A stretch of DNA of 64,000 bases from Arthrobacter sp. JZ12 (GTDB lineage Bacteria > Actinomycetota > Actinomycetes > Actinomycetales > Micrococcaceae). How positions within the stretch are numbered: the first letter of the stretch is position 1; each line of letters opens with the position of its first letter. The DNA lies in the NCBI RefSeq assembly GCF_035189165.1, contig NZ_CP045246.1:1364001-1428000 (forward strand), given 5' to 3'. Positions 1 to 7,341 of this stretch are shown here, in pieces. Under the pieces are notes generated by a model, which worked only from the letters and a program-made list of their open reading frames with translations, was not told the DNA's origin and did not search any database. The position numbers were made by a program, and so were the translations under genes.

Positions 1-437
1 CCGATGGCGGGCACTGACCTCAGCAGATACTTCAGCAAGCCTGCGTACCGGGCTCGCGGGTCGGTGAAAGTCAGGCCGGGATTCACGACGACGACGCCGG
101 CCACCGGTTCCAGCGCGGCCAGCCGCAGCGCGAGAGCCCCACCCATGGACAGTCCAGCCACGACCACGGCGTCGGTATTCTGCGCGAGCTCACGGTAGGC
201 GGCTTCCACGCCGTCGTACCAGCGCAGCCAGGGCGTGCGGGCGAGTTCCTGCCAGGTAGTGCCATGTCCGGCAAGAAGGGGGAGCCGGACAGCGAAACCC
301 TGATCGGCGAGGTAGCGGGCCCAGTCGATGAGGCTGGCGGGCGATCCGGTGAAGCCGTGGCTAAGAAGCACGCCGATCCGACCATGGTCGCCGTTGCCCT
401 CGGAAGAGAACGCTGCAATTGCGGGATCTGCCGTCAT
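1..437 (-). CDS. Alpha/beta hydrolase (carboxylesterase/lysophospholipase type), 3' end cut by window edge
   Basis: The minus-strand frame is open from ATG 437 to the window start (145 codons), so the C-terminus is missing. The N-terminal half reads as a serine hydrolase: a SHGFTGSP oxyanion-hole loop near residue 27, then GLSMGG, the nucleophile elbow G-x-S-x-G, near residue 95. This resembles the Est30/monoacylglycerol-lipase-like esterases common in actinobacteria. The catalytic Asp and His would lie beyond the edge. There is no good Shine-Dalgarno before ATG 437. The frame stays open upstream for about 35 codons but I see no ATG or GTG there. Substrate unknown. Confidence 0.8.
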   Translation of the reverse strand, partial: MTADPAIAAFSSEGNGDHGRIGVLLSHGFTGSPASLIDWARYLADQGFAVRLPLLAGHGTTWQELARTPWLRWYDGVEAAYRELAQNTDAVVVAGLSMGGALALRLAALEPVAGVVVVNPGLTFTDPRARYAGLLKYLLRSVPAI

Positions 438-522
438 GAGTGCAATGGTGTCATTGCGTAATTCAGGCGGCCAGTGACACCGCGAGCGGTGTCCGCCCGT
501 AGAGTAGTGTTCAAGAAGCCCG

Positions 523-558
523 TTCCGGACGCATGGTAGATTCCGGACGCACGGTAGG
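523..558. repeat. Two-copy 18-bp direct repeat between hydrolase and plsC
   Basis: TTCCGGACGCATGGTAGA is followed directly by TTCCGGACGCACGGTAGG, with 2 differences in 18 bases. It lies in the divergent intergenic region, about 45-80 bp before the plsC start, where operators sit. No known regulator motif is recognised. Confidence 0.6.
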
Positions 559-603
559 TGCGTCTCCAGGTACCGGGAACATCCTCGCAGGAAGGCTGGC
601 AGA

Positions 604-1530
604 GTGTTCTACTGGATCATGAAGCGGATCATCCTTGGTCCGCTTGTGAATCTCCTGTTCAGGCCGTGGGTGAAGGGACTGGACAACATCCCGGCAAACG
701 GTCCGGCGGTGCTCGTGAGTAATCACCTTTCCTTTTCCGATTCCATCTTCCTGCCGTTGGCGGTGCCGCGTCCCGTCGTTTTTCTCGCGAAGTCCGAGTA
801 CTTCTCCGGCAAGGGGATCAAGGGCAAGCTCACGGCTGCCTTCTTCAGGCTTTCCAACCAGTTGCCGATGGACAGGTCGGGAGGTGCTGCATCCGCCACC
901 TCGCTTTCAGCAGGTGAGGAGGTACTGAAGGGCGGCGGACTTCTCGGCATCTACCCCGAGGGAACACGTAGTCCCGATGGACGGCTCTACCGCGGAAAGA
1001 CCGGTGTCGCTAAGCTCATCCTGGCAACCGGCGTGCCGGTCATTCCGATCGCCATGATCGGTACCGACAAGGTCCAGCCGATCGGACGTAAGATCCCCAA
1101 CATCCGCCGCATCGGGATCATTGTGGGAGAACCCATGGATTTCCGCCGTTACGCAGGCATGGCCGATGACCGGTTCGTGCAGCGTTCAGTCACCGACGAA
1201 ATCATGTACGAGCTCATGCGGCTCTCCGGCCAGGAGTACGTGGACGTGTACGCGAGCAGCGTGAAGGAGCGCCTCGCCGGGGCAAAGACGGCCGGGAAAA
1301 AGCCTCAGCGACCCGTCGACCCGGTTCGCCAGGCCGCGGTGCGGCTCGAGGGAGCAGTGCCCGATCGCAGTACGGAACCGGCAACGGATTCGTCCCTCCC
1401 TCCCAGTGCGGAAAGTCCCCTGCCTGGAGAAGTGCGCACCATCGGTCGTGCTGCCGGCCCGTCAGGCGGCGTAGAGCCTATCTCGGACGGTTCGGCGGCC
1501 GATGAGAACCCCGACAGCAAGGCCGTGTGA
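604..1530 (+). CDS. plsC: 1-acyl-sn-glycerol-3-phosphate acyltransferase (PlsC family)
   Basis: A membrane-associated acyltransferase that would transfer an acyl chain to lysophosphatidate in phospholipid synthesis. The family signatures are clear: NHLSFSD at residues 40-46 gives the catalytic H-x4-D motif, and EGTRS at 119-123 is the phosphate-binding block. The start is GTG 604, with an AGGAAGG Shine-Dalgarno about 9 nt upstream. The catalytic core ends near residue 205. The last 100 or so residues are a Pro/Ala/Ser/Glu-rich tail that looks disordered and is not part of the usual PlsC fold (about 200-250 aa). It precedes aroG by 66 bp and could be monocistronic. The exact acceptor lipid is not determined by sequence. 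Confidence 0.88.
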   Translation: MFYWIMKRIILGPLVNLLFRPWVKGLDNIPANGPAVLVSNHLSFSDSIFLPLAVPRPVVFLAKSEYFSGKGIKGKLTAAFFRLSNQLPMDRSGGAASATSLSAGEEVLKGGGLLGIYPEGTRSPDGRLYRGKTGVAKLILATGVPVIPIAMIGTDKVQPIGRKIPNIRRIGIIVGEPMDFRRYAGMADDRFVQRSVTDEIMYELMRLSGQEYVDVYASSVKERLAGAKTAGKKPQRPVDPVRQAAVRLEGAVPDRSTEPATDSSLPPSAESPLPGEVRTIGRAAGPSGGVEPISDGSAADENPDSKAV

Positions 1531-1584
1531 CGGACGGTACTGTCCCTCATGACGGTTGAGTCCGCCGTCGTCCGCCAAACCCAT

Positions 1585-1590
1585 TAGGCT
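1585..1590 (+). promoter_or_regulatory. -10 element of a predicted leaderless aroG transcript
   Basis: TAGGCT (TANNNT) ends 6 nt before GTG 1597, so transcription would begin at the start codon. No Shine-Dalgarno is present. The -35 is not recognisable. Confidence 0.55.
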
Positions 1591-1596
1591 TAACCG

Positions 1597-2967
1597 GTGA
1601 CCGAAACAACCCTGGCCTCCGCTCCCGATTCAACAGCCTCCGACCAGGGGCTGGATAGATGGAGGGAGTTGAGCATCTCCCAGCAGCCCACGTGGCAGGA
1701 CCCGGCAGTTCACAGGTCCTCGCTTGCCGAGCTGTCTGCGCTTCCACCTCTCGTCTTCGCCGGAGAGGTCGACGTGCTTCGGGAGCGGCTTGCGGCCGCC
1801 GCCCAGGGGAAGGCGTTCCTCCTGCAGGGCGGTGACTGTGCTGAAACTTTCGACGGCGCCACCGCCGACAAGATCAGCGCCCGTGTGAAGACCATCCTCC
1901 AGATGGCGGTTGTACTCACCTACGGTGCGTCACTGCCTGTCATCAAGATGGGCAGGATGGCGGGCCAGTTCGCGAAGCCGCGCTCCTCGAACGATGAGAC
2001 GCGGGAAGGTGTAACCCTGCCGGCGTACCGCGGTGACATGGTGAACGGCTACGAATTCACTCCTGAGAGCCGTGGACATGACGCGTCCCGAATGGTCCGG
2101 GCTTACCACACCTCGGCATCGACTTTGAACCTCATCCGTGCGTTCACCCAGGGAGGCTTCGCCGACCTTCGCCTGGTCCATCACTGGAACAAGGGCTTCA
2201 CAGCGAACCCTGCGCACTCCCGGTATGAGTCTTTGGCCCGGGAGATCGACCGCGCAGTGCGGTTCATGGAAGCATGCGGTGCCGACTTCGACGCGCTGAA
2301 GCGTGTGGAATTCTTCGCGAGCCATGAGGCACTCCTGCTGGACTACGAGCGCGCCCTTACCCGGACCGACTCCCGTACCGGCCTGCCTTACGACACGTCC
2401 GCACATTTCCTGTGGATCGGAGAGCGGACCCGGGACATCGACGGAGCCCACGTCGATTTCCTCTCGCGCGTACGCAATCCCATTGGAGTCAAGCTCGGAC
2501 CCGGCACCTCACCCGACGACGCCCTTGCGCTCATCGACAAGCTGGACCCCAACCGCGAGCCGGGACGCCTGACCTTCATCACCCGCATGGGCGCGAAGAA
2601 CATCCGGGAGAAGCTGCCCAACCTCGTATCGCGGGTCACGGACTCGGGCGCACAGGTGCTCTGGGTCACCGACCCGATGCACGGCAACACTGTCACCTCG
2701 CCGAACGGCTACAAGACCCGCAACTTCGACGACGTCATGGACGAGGTCCGTGGATTTTTCGAGGTGCACAACGAGCTTGGAACCTTCCCCGGCGGCCTGC
2801 ATGTCGAAATGACGGGCGACGACGTCGCCGAGTGCCTTGGCGGAGCTGACCCGATCGATCAGGAAGCTTTCCTGGACCGGTACGAGTCGGTGTGCGATCC
2901 TCGCCTGAACCACATGCAGTCACTCGAGATGGCGTTCCTGGTTGCCGGAGCGCTCTCCCGCCGGTAA
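1597..2967 (+). CDS. aroG: 3-deoxy-7-phosphoheptulonate synthase, class II
   Basis: Condenses phosphoenolpyruvate with erythrose 4-phosphate in the first step of the shikimate pathway. At 456 aa it has the length of class II (plant/mycobacterial type) DAHP synthases. LLQGGDCAETF carries the metal-binding Cys81, and SRVRNPIGVKLGP and the C-terminal HVEMTGDDVAECLGG are class II signatures. It begins at GTG 1597 and no Shine-Dalgarno precedes it. It converges on the PASTA kinase gene 60 bp downstream. In mycobacteria and corynebacteria aroG also neighbours pknL, so the linkage is conserved. The symbol follows the M. tuberculosis name; aroF/aroH are used elsewhere. Confidence 0.95.
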   Translation: MTETTLASAPDSTASDQGLDRWRELSISQQPTWQDPAVHRSSLAELSALPPLVFAGEVDVLRERLAAAAQGKAFLLQGGDCAETFDGATADKISARVKTILQMAVVLTYGASLPVIKMGRMAGQFAKPRSSNDETREGVTLPAYRGDMVNGYEFTPESRGHDASRMVRAYHTSASTLNLIRAFTQGGFADLRLVHHWNKGFTANPAHSRYESLAREIDRAVRFMEACGADFDALKRVEFFASHEALLLDYERALTRTDSRTGLPYDTSAHFLWIGERTRDIDGAHVDFLSRVRNPIGVKLGPGTSPDDALALIDKLDPNREPGRLTFITRMGAKNIREKLPNLVSRVTDSGAQVLWVTDPMHGNTVTSPNGYKTRNFDDVMDEVRGFFEVHNELGTFPGGLHVEMTGDDVAECLGGADPIDQEAFLDRYESVCDPRLNHMQSLEMAFLVAGALSRR

Positions 2968-3027
2968 ACGTCACGGCGGTAGCTGCCCGCCGGCGGCTGT
3001 CAGGACTGACGGGGCAGAAACATCAGG

Positions 3028-5103
3028 TCAGGTCACTGTGATGGTGACCGTGGAGCCTTCGGGCTGTTCTCCCGTCAGGTCCTGCCCGGCTACCAGCCCG
3101 AGCACCGGTACACCGAAGGCGTAGTCGACCAGCACCTCGAAGCCGGCTTCTTCGAGCGCCGCGACAGCGTCGGCCTCGGGCTCGGAGAAGACGTCCGGCA
3201 CCTGAACGAGCCTTGGTCCGGCTGAGATCGTCAGCGTGACCGTCTCACCCCGCGTCAGCTGCCCTCCTTGCGGATTCTGTGTTGCCACCGAACCCGCCGG
3301 AACGTCGGCGTCGTTGATCGTTTCATCGGCGATGCCCGCGGTCAGGCCCGCGGCCTCAACGGCAGCAACCGCTTCCGCTTCGGTGAGGCCTACCAATGAG
3401 GGGACATCGATCGGTTCGGGACCCTGGGACACCACGAGAGCAACGGGGGTGCCTGCTGCCACCTGCTCGCCGCCTGCCGGCGTTGAGCCGATCACCTCGC
3501 CGCTAGGCACCTGTTCGCTGAACTCGCGAGTCACCTCACCCAGGTCGAAACCGGCCGCAACCAGGGACGCAGCTGCGGTGGCTTCTGCGAGCCCGACTGT
3601 GTTGGGCACCATGAACAGTTCAGGTCCGATCGACACAAGTAACCGGATATCCTGCCAGGGCCTCACCTGCGTGCGGGCCTCGGGTTCGCTCGCAACGACG
3701 AGGCCCTCTGCGATCGAATCGGAGTGGACTTCGTCGGTGCTTGAGGACAGGCCTACCTCTGTGAGCAGGGCCTGGGCGGCGCTCACCGGCCGACTCGTGA
3801 CATCGGGGACAGCGACAAAGGCGCCGGGTCCCATTCCGAAGAACCACCCGGCCGCGGCAGCAAGAATCGCCAGAAGTGCCAGCAGGATCACCAGCACGGC
3901 GTTCCTGCGTCGGCTGTTGCCTCGCCGGAGGCTCTTCGCCGGACGTTGGGCCGCCCGAGCCTGTTCTTTCTGATAGGCCTTGAAGTCCCGTGCCGCAAGC
4001 TTCTGCGCTGCGGGTCCATCCATGGTGCGATCAGGGCGTGCACGTGGAGCTGCGCCGATCACGGAGGTGGGACTTAAATCTCCACTGAGGACGGTTGCGG
4101 GATGATTGCCCGCTCCTATGACTGTGGTGGGGGAGGAAGGGATTCCCACCACCTCGGTGAGTGAGTCACCGGCCCCGATGACTTCGGTGTGGTGCGCCTC
4201 CTGGGGTTGGGGCCCTACCTGCTCCTCAGTGCCCGCATCCAGTTCGAAGTCACTGAGCGTGGTCCTCACATGACGGAGTTCCCCGAGGAGGGCGTTTCCG
4301 TCTATAGGGCGCTCTTCAGGGTCGACGGCGGTGCACCACTGCACCAGTTCATCAAGGTCGGCAGCCAGGCCGGGAACCAACTGGGATGGAGGAGGAACGC
4401 GGGAGTTGGCGTGCTGGAAGGCAATCCGTATGGGGGAATCCCCATGGTAGGGCTGTTGCCCGGTCAGCAGTTCGAAAAGCATGATGCCCGTCGAATAGAT
4501 GTCGCTGCGGGCGTCGGCCGTGCCATCCGTAACCAGTTCAGGGGCAAGATAGGCTGCGGTGCCGATAAGAGTGCCGGTATGGGTATTCGCTGAAACTGCA
4601 CGGGCGAGCCCGAAATCCGCGATCTTTATGCCTCCGCGCTCCGCAAGAAGCACGTTTTCGGGTTTCACATCGCGATGGATGATGCCGGCGTCGTGCGCTG
4701 CGCCCAGACCCTCCAGAACCGGGTCAAGCAGCGCAAGCGCCTGCCGCGGCGTGAGCCGCCCCTTCTCCCTGAGCAGGTCCCTGAGGGTGCGTCCGGGCAC
4801 GTACTCCATCACGAGGTATGCAAGGCTGCCTTCCGGCCCGTCCTCGACGCCCTGGTCAAGAACACCCACCACATGAGGGTGCGAAAGCCTCGCGGCCGAC
4901 TTGGCTTCCTGCTCGAAGCGCTCGACGGCGTGTTCGTCCTCCGCGAGGTGCGGGTGAAGGACCTTGAGCGCTACATTCCGTTCCAACCGCTGGTCAGTAG
5001 CCAGGTAGACCGTCGACATGCCGCCGCGCGCGAGCCGAGAGTGAACGAGATAACGTCCTTCGACGACGCTACCTTCCAATGGATCCTTCGGTCGCTCCCG
5101 CAC
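3028..5103 (-). CDS. pknL: Transmembrane Ser/Thr protein kinase with four PASTA domains (PknL type)
   Basis: A 691-aa receptor kinase expected in the cytoplasmic membrane. The kinase domain (about 17-275) keeps all catalytic elements: ARGGMSTVY glycine loop, Lys47 in VALKVL, HRDVKPEN at 143-150, DFG at 163-165 and an APE motif. Residues 276-400 form a linker with five related T-x-V-(I/V/L)-G-like motifs between 306 and 350. One membrane helix spans about 402-423. Four extracellular PASTA repeats (about 430-493, 496-560, 564-629, 632-691) should bind muropeptides or lipid II. Its neighbours (aroG, an Rv2175c-like gene, a polyprenyl synthase) match the mycobacterial pknL locus, which supports PknL over PknB. 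The start is GTG 5103. Confidence 0.92.
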   Translation of the reverse strand: MRERPKDPLEGSVVEGRYLVHSRLARGGMSTVYLATDQRLERNVALKVLHPHLAEDEHAVERFEQEAKSAARLSHPHVVGVLDQGVEDGPEGSLAYLVMEYVPGRTLRDLLREKGRLTPRQALALLDPVLEGLGAAHDAGIIHRDVKPENVLLAERGGIKIADFGLARAVSANTHTGTLIGTAAYLAPELVTDGTADARSDIYSTGIMLFELLTGQQPYHGDSPIRIAFQHANSRVPPPSQLVPGLAADLDELVQWCTAVDPEERPIDGNALLGELRHVRTTLSDFELDAGTEEQVGPQPQEAHHTEVIGAGDSLTEVVGIPSSPTTVIGAGNHPATVLSGDLSPTSVIGAAPRARPDRTMDGPAAQKLAARDFKAYQKEQARAAQRPAKSLRRGNSRRRNAVLVILLALLAILAAAAGWFFGMGPGAFVAVPDVTSRPVSAAQALLTEVGLSSSTDEVHSDSIAEGLVVASEPEARTQVRPWQDIRLLVSIGPELFMVPNTVGLAEATAAASLVAAGFDLGEVTREFSEQVPSGEVIGSTPAGGEQVAAGTPVALVVSQGPEPIDVPSLVGLTEAEAVAAVEAAGLTAGIADETINDADVPAGSVATQNPQGGQLTRGETVTLTISAGPRLVQVPDVFSEPEADAVAALEEAGFEVLVDYAFGVPVLGLVAGQDLTGEQPEGSTVTITVT

Positions 5104-5109
5104 CCTTCG

Positions 5110-5115
5110 ATACTA
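5110..5115 (-). promoter_or_regulatory. -10 element of a predicted leaderless pknL transcript
   Basis: On the minus strand TAGTAT is followed by 6 nt and then GTG 5103. The -35 position (about 5133-5138) falls inside the stem of the lysM terminator. Confidence 0.55.
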
Positions 5116-5121
5116 AGTGAA

Positions 5122-5172
5122 ACGGCGGCTGAGCCCGTACCAACACGAGTCGGTTCAGGGCTCAGCCGCCGT
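5122..5172 (-). terminator. Intrinsic terminator after the LysM/transglycosylase gene
   Basis: Perfect 15-bp inverted repeat (arms 5122-5136 and 5158-5172, ACGGCGGCTGAGCCC type) with a 21-nt loop. On the minus strand it is followed by TTTC and then directly by the pknL -10 hexamer. Confidence 0.75.
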
Positions 5173-5189
5173 CCGGATGTCGCGAGGGC

Positions 5190-6737
5190 TTACCGGAAAT
5201 TCTTCTGGTGAGCCTTGATCGCCGCCACGTAGTTCTTGGTGTCCGGGAACATGCCGTGGGTCTTCACCGAATACTGGCCCTGGTAGTAGGACGCGATCGC
5301 TATGTCCAGGTTGGGGCTGCTGCGGATCAGAGCACGGATGATGGCAACACCGGCTGTTGCGTTGTCGTGGGGGTCAAGAAGGTTCAGCTTCCGCCCGACC
5401 AGCTCGGAAGCCCACTGGCCCGACATCGGAATTACCTGCATGGCGCCGATCGCGTTGGCGGGGGACACAGCCCTCTGGTTGAACCCGGACTCCTGGTAGG
5501 AAAAGGCGAGAGCGAGGCTGGGATCCACGCCCATCCTACGGGCGGTATCGGCGACGATGGCCTTCATCTGCGCCTGCGTGGGAGCCGGCAGGTTGTTGAG
5601 CGTGTGCTTGTTCCGGTTAGCCTCCGCGACAACCGCGTCCGGGTAGGTGTAGTGAAGGAAGGTCGACGGTACGAGGTCCTTGGGCGCCTGCACTGGTGCG
5701 GGCTTCGAGCCTCCCGGGATCGTGAGTTTCTTGCCCGGGTAGATGATGGTGGAAGCCGTCAGCTTGTTGGCGGAAAGCAGCGCGCTGAGGCTGACACCAT
5801 GCCGGGCGGCGATTGCGCCCAGCGTGTCACCCGGCTTGATGGTGTATTGCCCGCCGGATGACGACGGCGCAGGGGCCGGGGCGGCGGGCTTGGGAGCGGG
5901 CGCGCTCTTCACACCTGCCAGTCTGATTTTCTGGCCCGGGAAGATGACGGAGTTCATGGAAAATCCGTTGGCGGAGAGAATGGAGCCGAGGCTGATCTTG
6001 TGGCGGGCGGCGATGGCGCCGAGGGTGTCCCCGGGCTTGACGACGTAAGTACTGGCCGAGGCGGGAGCGGCCGGCTTGGGAGCCGCAGGCTTCGGAGCCG
6101 GTGCGGCTGACGAGCCGGACAGTTTGATCTTCTGGCCCGGATGGATGATCGATGTCATTGAGAGGCCATTCGCCTTGAGCACCGAGGCGAGGCTGACGCC
6201 GTGGCGCGCGGCGATGGCCCCCAAGGTGTCCCCGGACTTGACGGTGTATGTGCTCGCGGGCCGCTGGCCGGCAGGTGCAGTCCTCGCCGCGGGCGCAGTA
6301 TTCACAGAAGCACCCGAAAGCTTGATCTTCTTGCCCGGGTGGATGATCGAGTTGATCTTGAGGCCGTTCAGTTTGAGTACGGCGTGCATATCCAGCCCAT
6401 GTCGGGCAGCGATACCGCTGATCGTGTCCCCCGCACGCACCACGTAGGTGCTGGGCGTGCTCTGCATGGAAAGCATGCTCGGAACCTGCGCCGGGACGAG
6501 GGCGGCCGGAATCACGGATGCTGCGGAACCACTCGTAGCGGGAATGGTCTTCAGCGGCTGGTAAGCGGTAAGGCCAGGAGTCGGAGCGGCAACGGCGGGT
6601 GCTGCAAGAGCAACCGACGACAGTACAACCGCGGGAATCGCGGCGGAGGATACGGCGATGCCGAGTCCGCGCTTACCGAGGGCTGGAGTGCAGGCGGCCG
6701 GTGCGTTCAGCGGCGATGACGGGCGCTGGGCGGTCAT
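5190..6737 (-). CDS. Secreted LysM-repeat lytic transglycosylase
   Basis: A 515-aa exported cell-wall protein. Residues about 20-51 form a hydrophobic signal peptide ending in an APAVAA-type cleavage region. Four LysM repeats follow (about 97-141, 163-207, 230-274, 297-341), each with the (V/I)xxGDT(L/I)xxIAARH core and separated by Pro/Ala linkers; these bind peptidoglycan. A C-terminal SLT-like domain (about 385-510) has the catalytic Glu416 in YQESGF, followed by AIGAMQVIP. It probably cleaves glycan strands during growth or division. ATG 6737 is chosen over ATG 6839 because a GAGGA Shine-Dalgarno sits 8 nt upstream and the signal peptide then lies at the right distance from the N-terminus. 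Confidence 0.9.
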   Translation of the reverse strand: MTAQRPSSPLNAPAACTPALGKRGLGIAVSSAAIPAVVLSSVALAAPAVAAPTPGLTAYQPLKTIPATSGSAASVIPAALVPAQVPSMLSMQSTPSTYVVRAGDTISGIAARHGLDMHAVLKLNGLKINSIIHPGKKIKLSGASVNTAPAARTAPAGQRPASTYTVKSGDTLGAIAARHGVSLASVLKANGLSMTSIIHPGQKIKLSGSSAAPAPKPAAPKPAAPASASTYVVKPGDTLGAIAARHKISLGSILSANGFSMNSVIFPGQKIRLAGVKSAPAPKPAAPAPAPSSSGGQYTIKPGDTLGAIAARHGVSLSALLSANKLTASTIIYPGKKLTIPGGSKPAPVQAPKDLVPSTFLHYTYPDAVVAEANRNKHTLNNLPAPTQAQMKAIVADTARRMGVDPSLALAFSYQESGFNQRAVSPANAIGAMQVIPMSGQWASELVGRKLNLLDPHDNATAGVAIIRALIRSSPNLDIAIASYYQGQYSVKTHGMFPDTKNYVAAIKAHQKNFR

Positions 6738-6835
6738 GGTCTGGTCCTCATCTATGTCGGCGGGGTTGCCCCCATGGCAGGGCAGGGCCACTACCGGCAA
6801 AGCGCCGTGCTCCCCGTCCCCTTGGTGCAGTTGCG

Positions 6836-6911
6836 ACACAAGTTGTTACTGTTACTTGTGTGACTCATGTGAATGTACACCATTCAGGCGATAGCACAAC
6901 AGTTGTGTAAC
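6836..6911. promoter_or_regulatory. Inverted repeats and GTTAC motifs between divergent lysM and Rv2175c-like genes
   Basis: Perfect 8-bp arms ACACAAGT (6836-6843) and ACTTGTGT (6854-6861) flank a 10-nt spacer. GTTAC occurs at 6845-6849 and 6851-6855 and GTGAC at 6860-6864. A second palindrome, CACAAC-A-GTTGTG, lies at 6895-6907 and overlaps a GTAAC at 6907-6911. The cluster sits about 100-175 bp before the lysM start and 75-150 bp before the other gene. Operator function is inferred. The rest of 6738-6986 shows no gene. Confidence 0.5.
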
Positions 6912-6986
6912 GACCTGTATTTGGGCTCTTAGGCGTGTCGGGCGCAGGGGTGGAGTGTACTGGTTTCGCCATGGCACGCTTAGAGA

Positions 6987-7340
6987 ATGGAAACTCTGGA
7001 GAATCTCGTAGGCGAGTGGCTCGCCCTTCCCGACGTCGCTGAAGCGCTTGATCTGTCCATCACCAAGGTGCATGGACTCCTGAATGAGAGGGCGCTTGTA
7101 GCGGTTCGGATCGGGGAACGGGGAATCCGCTCGATACCTGCAGAATTTCTCGTGAACGATGCCGTTCTGGACAGCCTCAAAGGCACCATCGCAGTCCTCG
7201 GTGACTCTGGATTCTCCGACGAGGAGATCATCCGCTGGCTGTTCACAGAGGACGAATCCCTTCCCGGACGTCCCATTGATGCACTCAAGGGTGGACGCAA
7301 GACCGAGATCCGTCGCCGCGCGCAGGCGCTCGCCTGGTAG
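6987..7340 (+). CDS. Rv2175c-like winged helix-turn-helix DNA-binding protein
   Basis: A 117-aa protein whose central part (DVAEALDLSITKVHGLLNER, then LVAVRIGERGIRSIPAEFL) reads as a MerR/excisionase-type winged helix. The C-terminal EEIIRWLFTEDESLPG closely resembles the IMRWLFTPDPSL segment of M. tuberculosis Rv2175c as I recall it. Rv2175c is a DNA-binding substrate of PknL, and both pknL and this gene occur here, separated by the LysM gene. Target genes are unknown. The upstream region is shared with the divergent LysM gene, so autoregulation or control of lysM is possible. No clear Shine-Dalgarno precedes ATG 6987. Confidence 0.8.
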   Translation: METLENLVGEWLALPDVAEALDLSITKVHGLLNERALVAVRIGERGIRSIPAEFLVNDAVLDSLKGTIAVLGDSGFSDEEIIRWLFTEDESLPGRPIDALKGGRKTEIRRRAQALAW

Positions 7341-7341
7341 T

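Noticed and set aside
6738-6986. c-di-AMP (ydaO) riboswitch before the LysM gene
   Set aside because: Expected on biological grounds, but the conserved core segments of the motif are not visible in either orientation.
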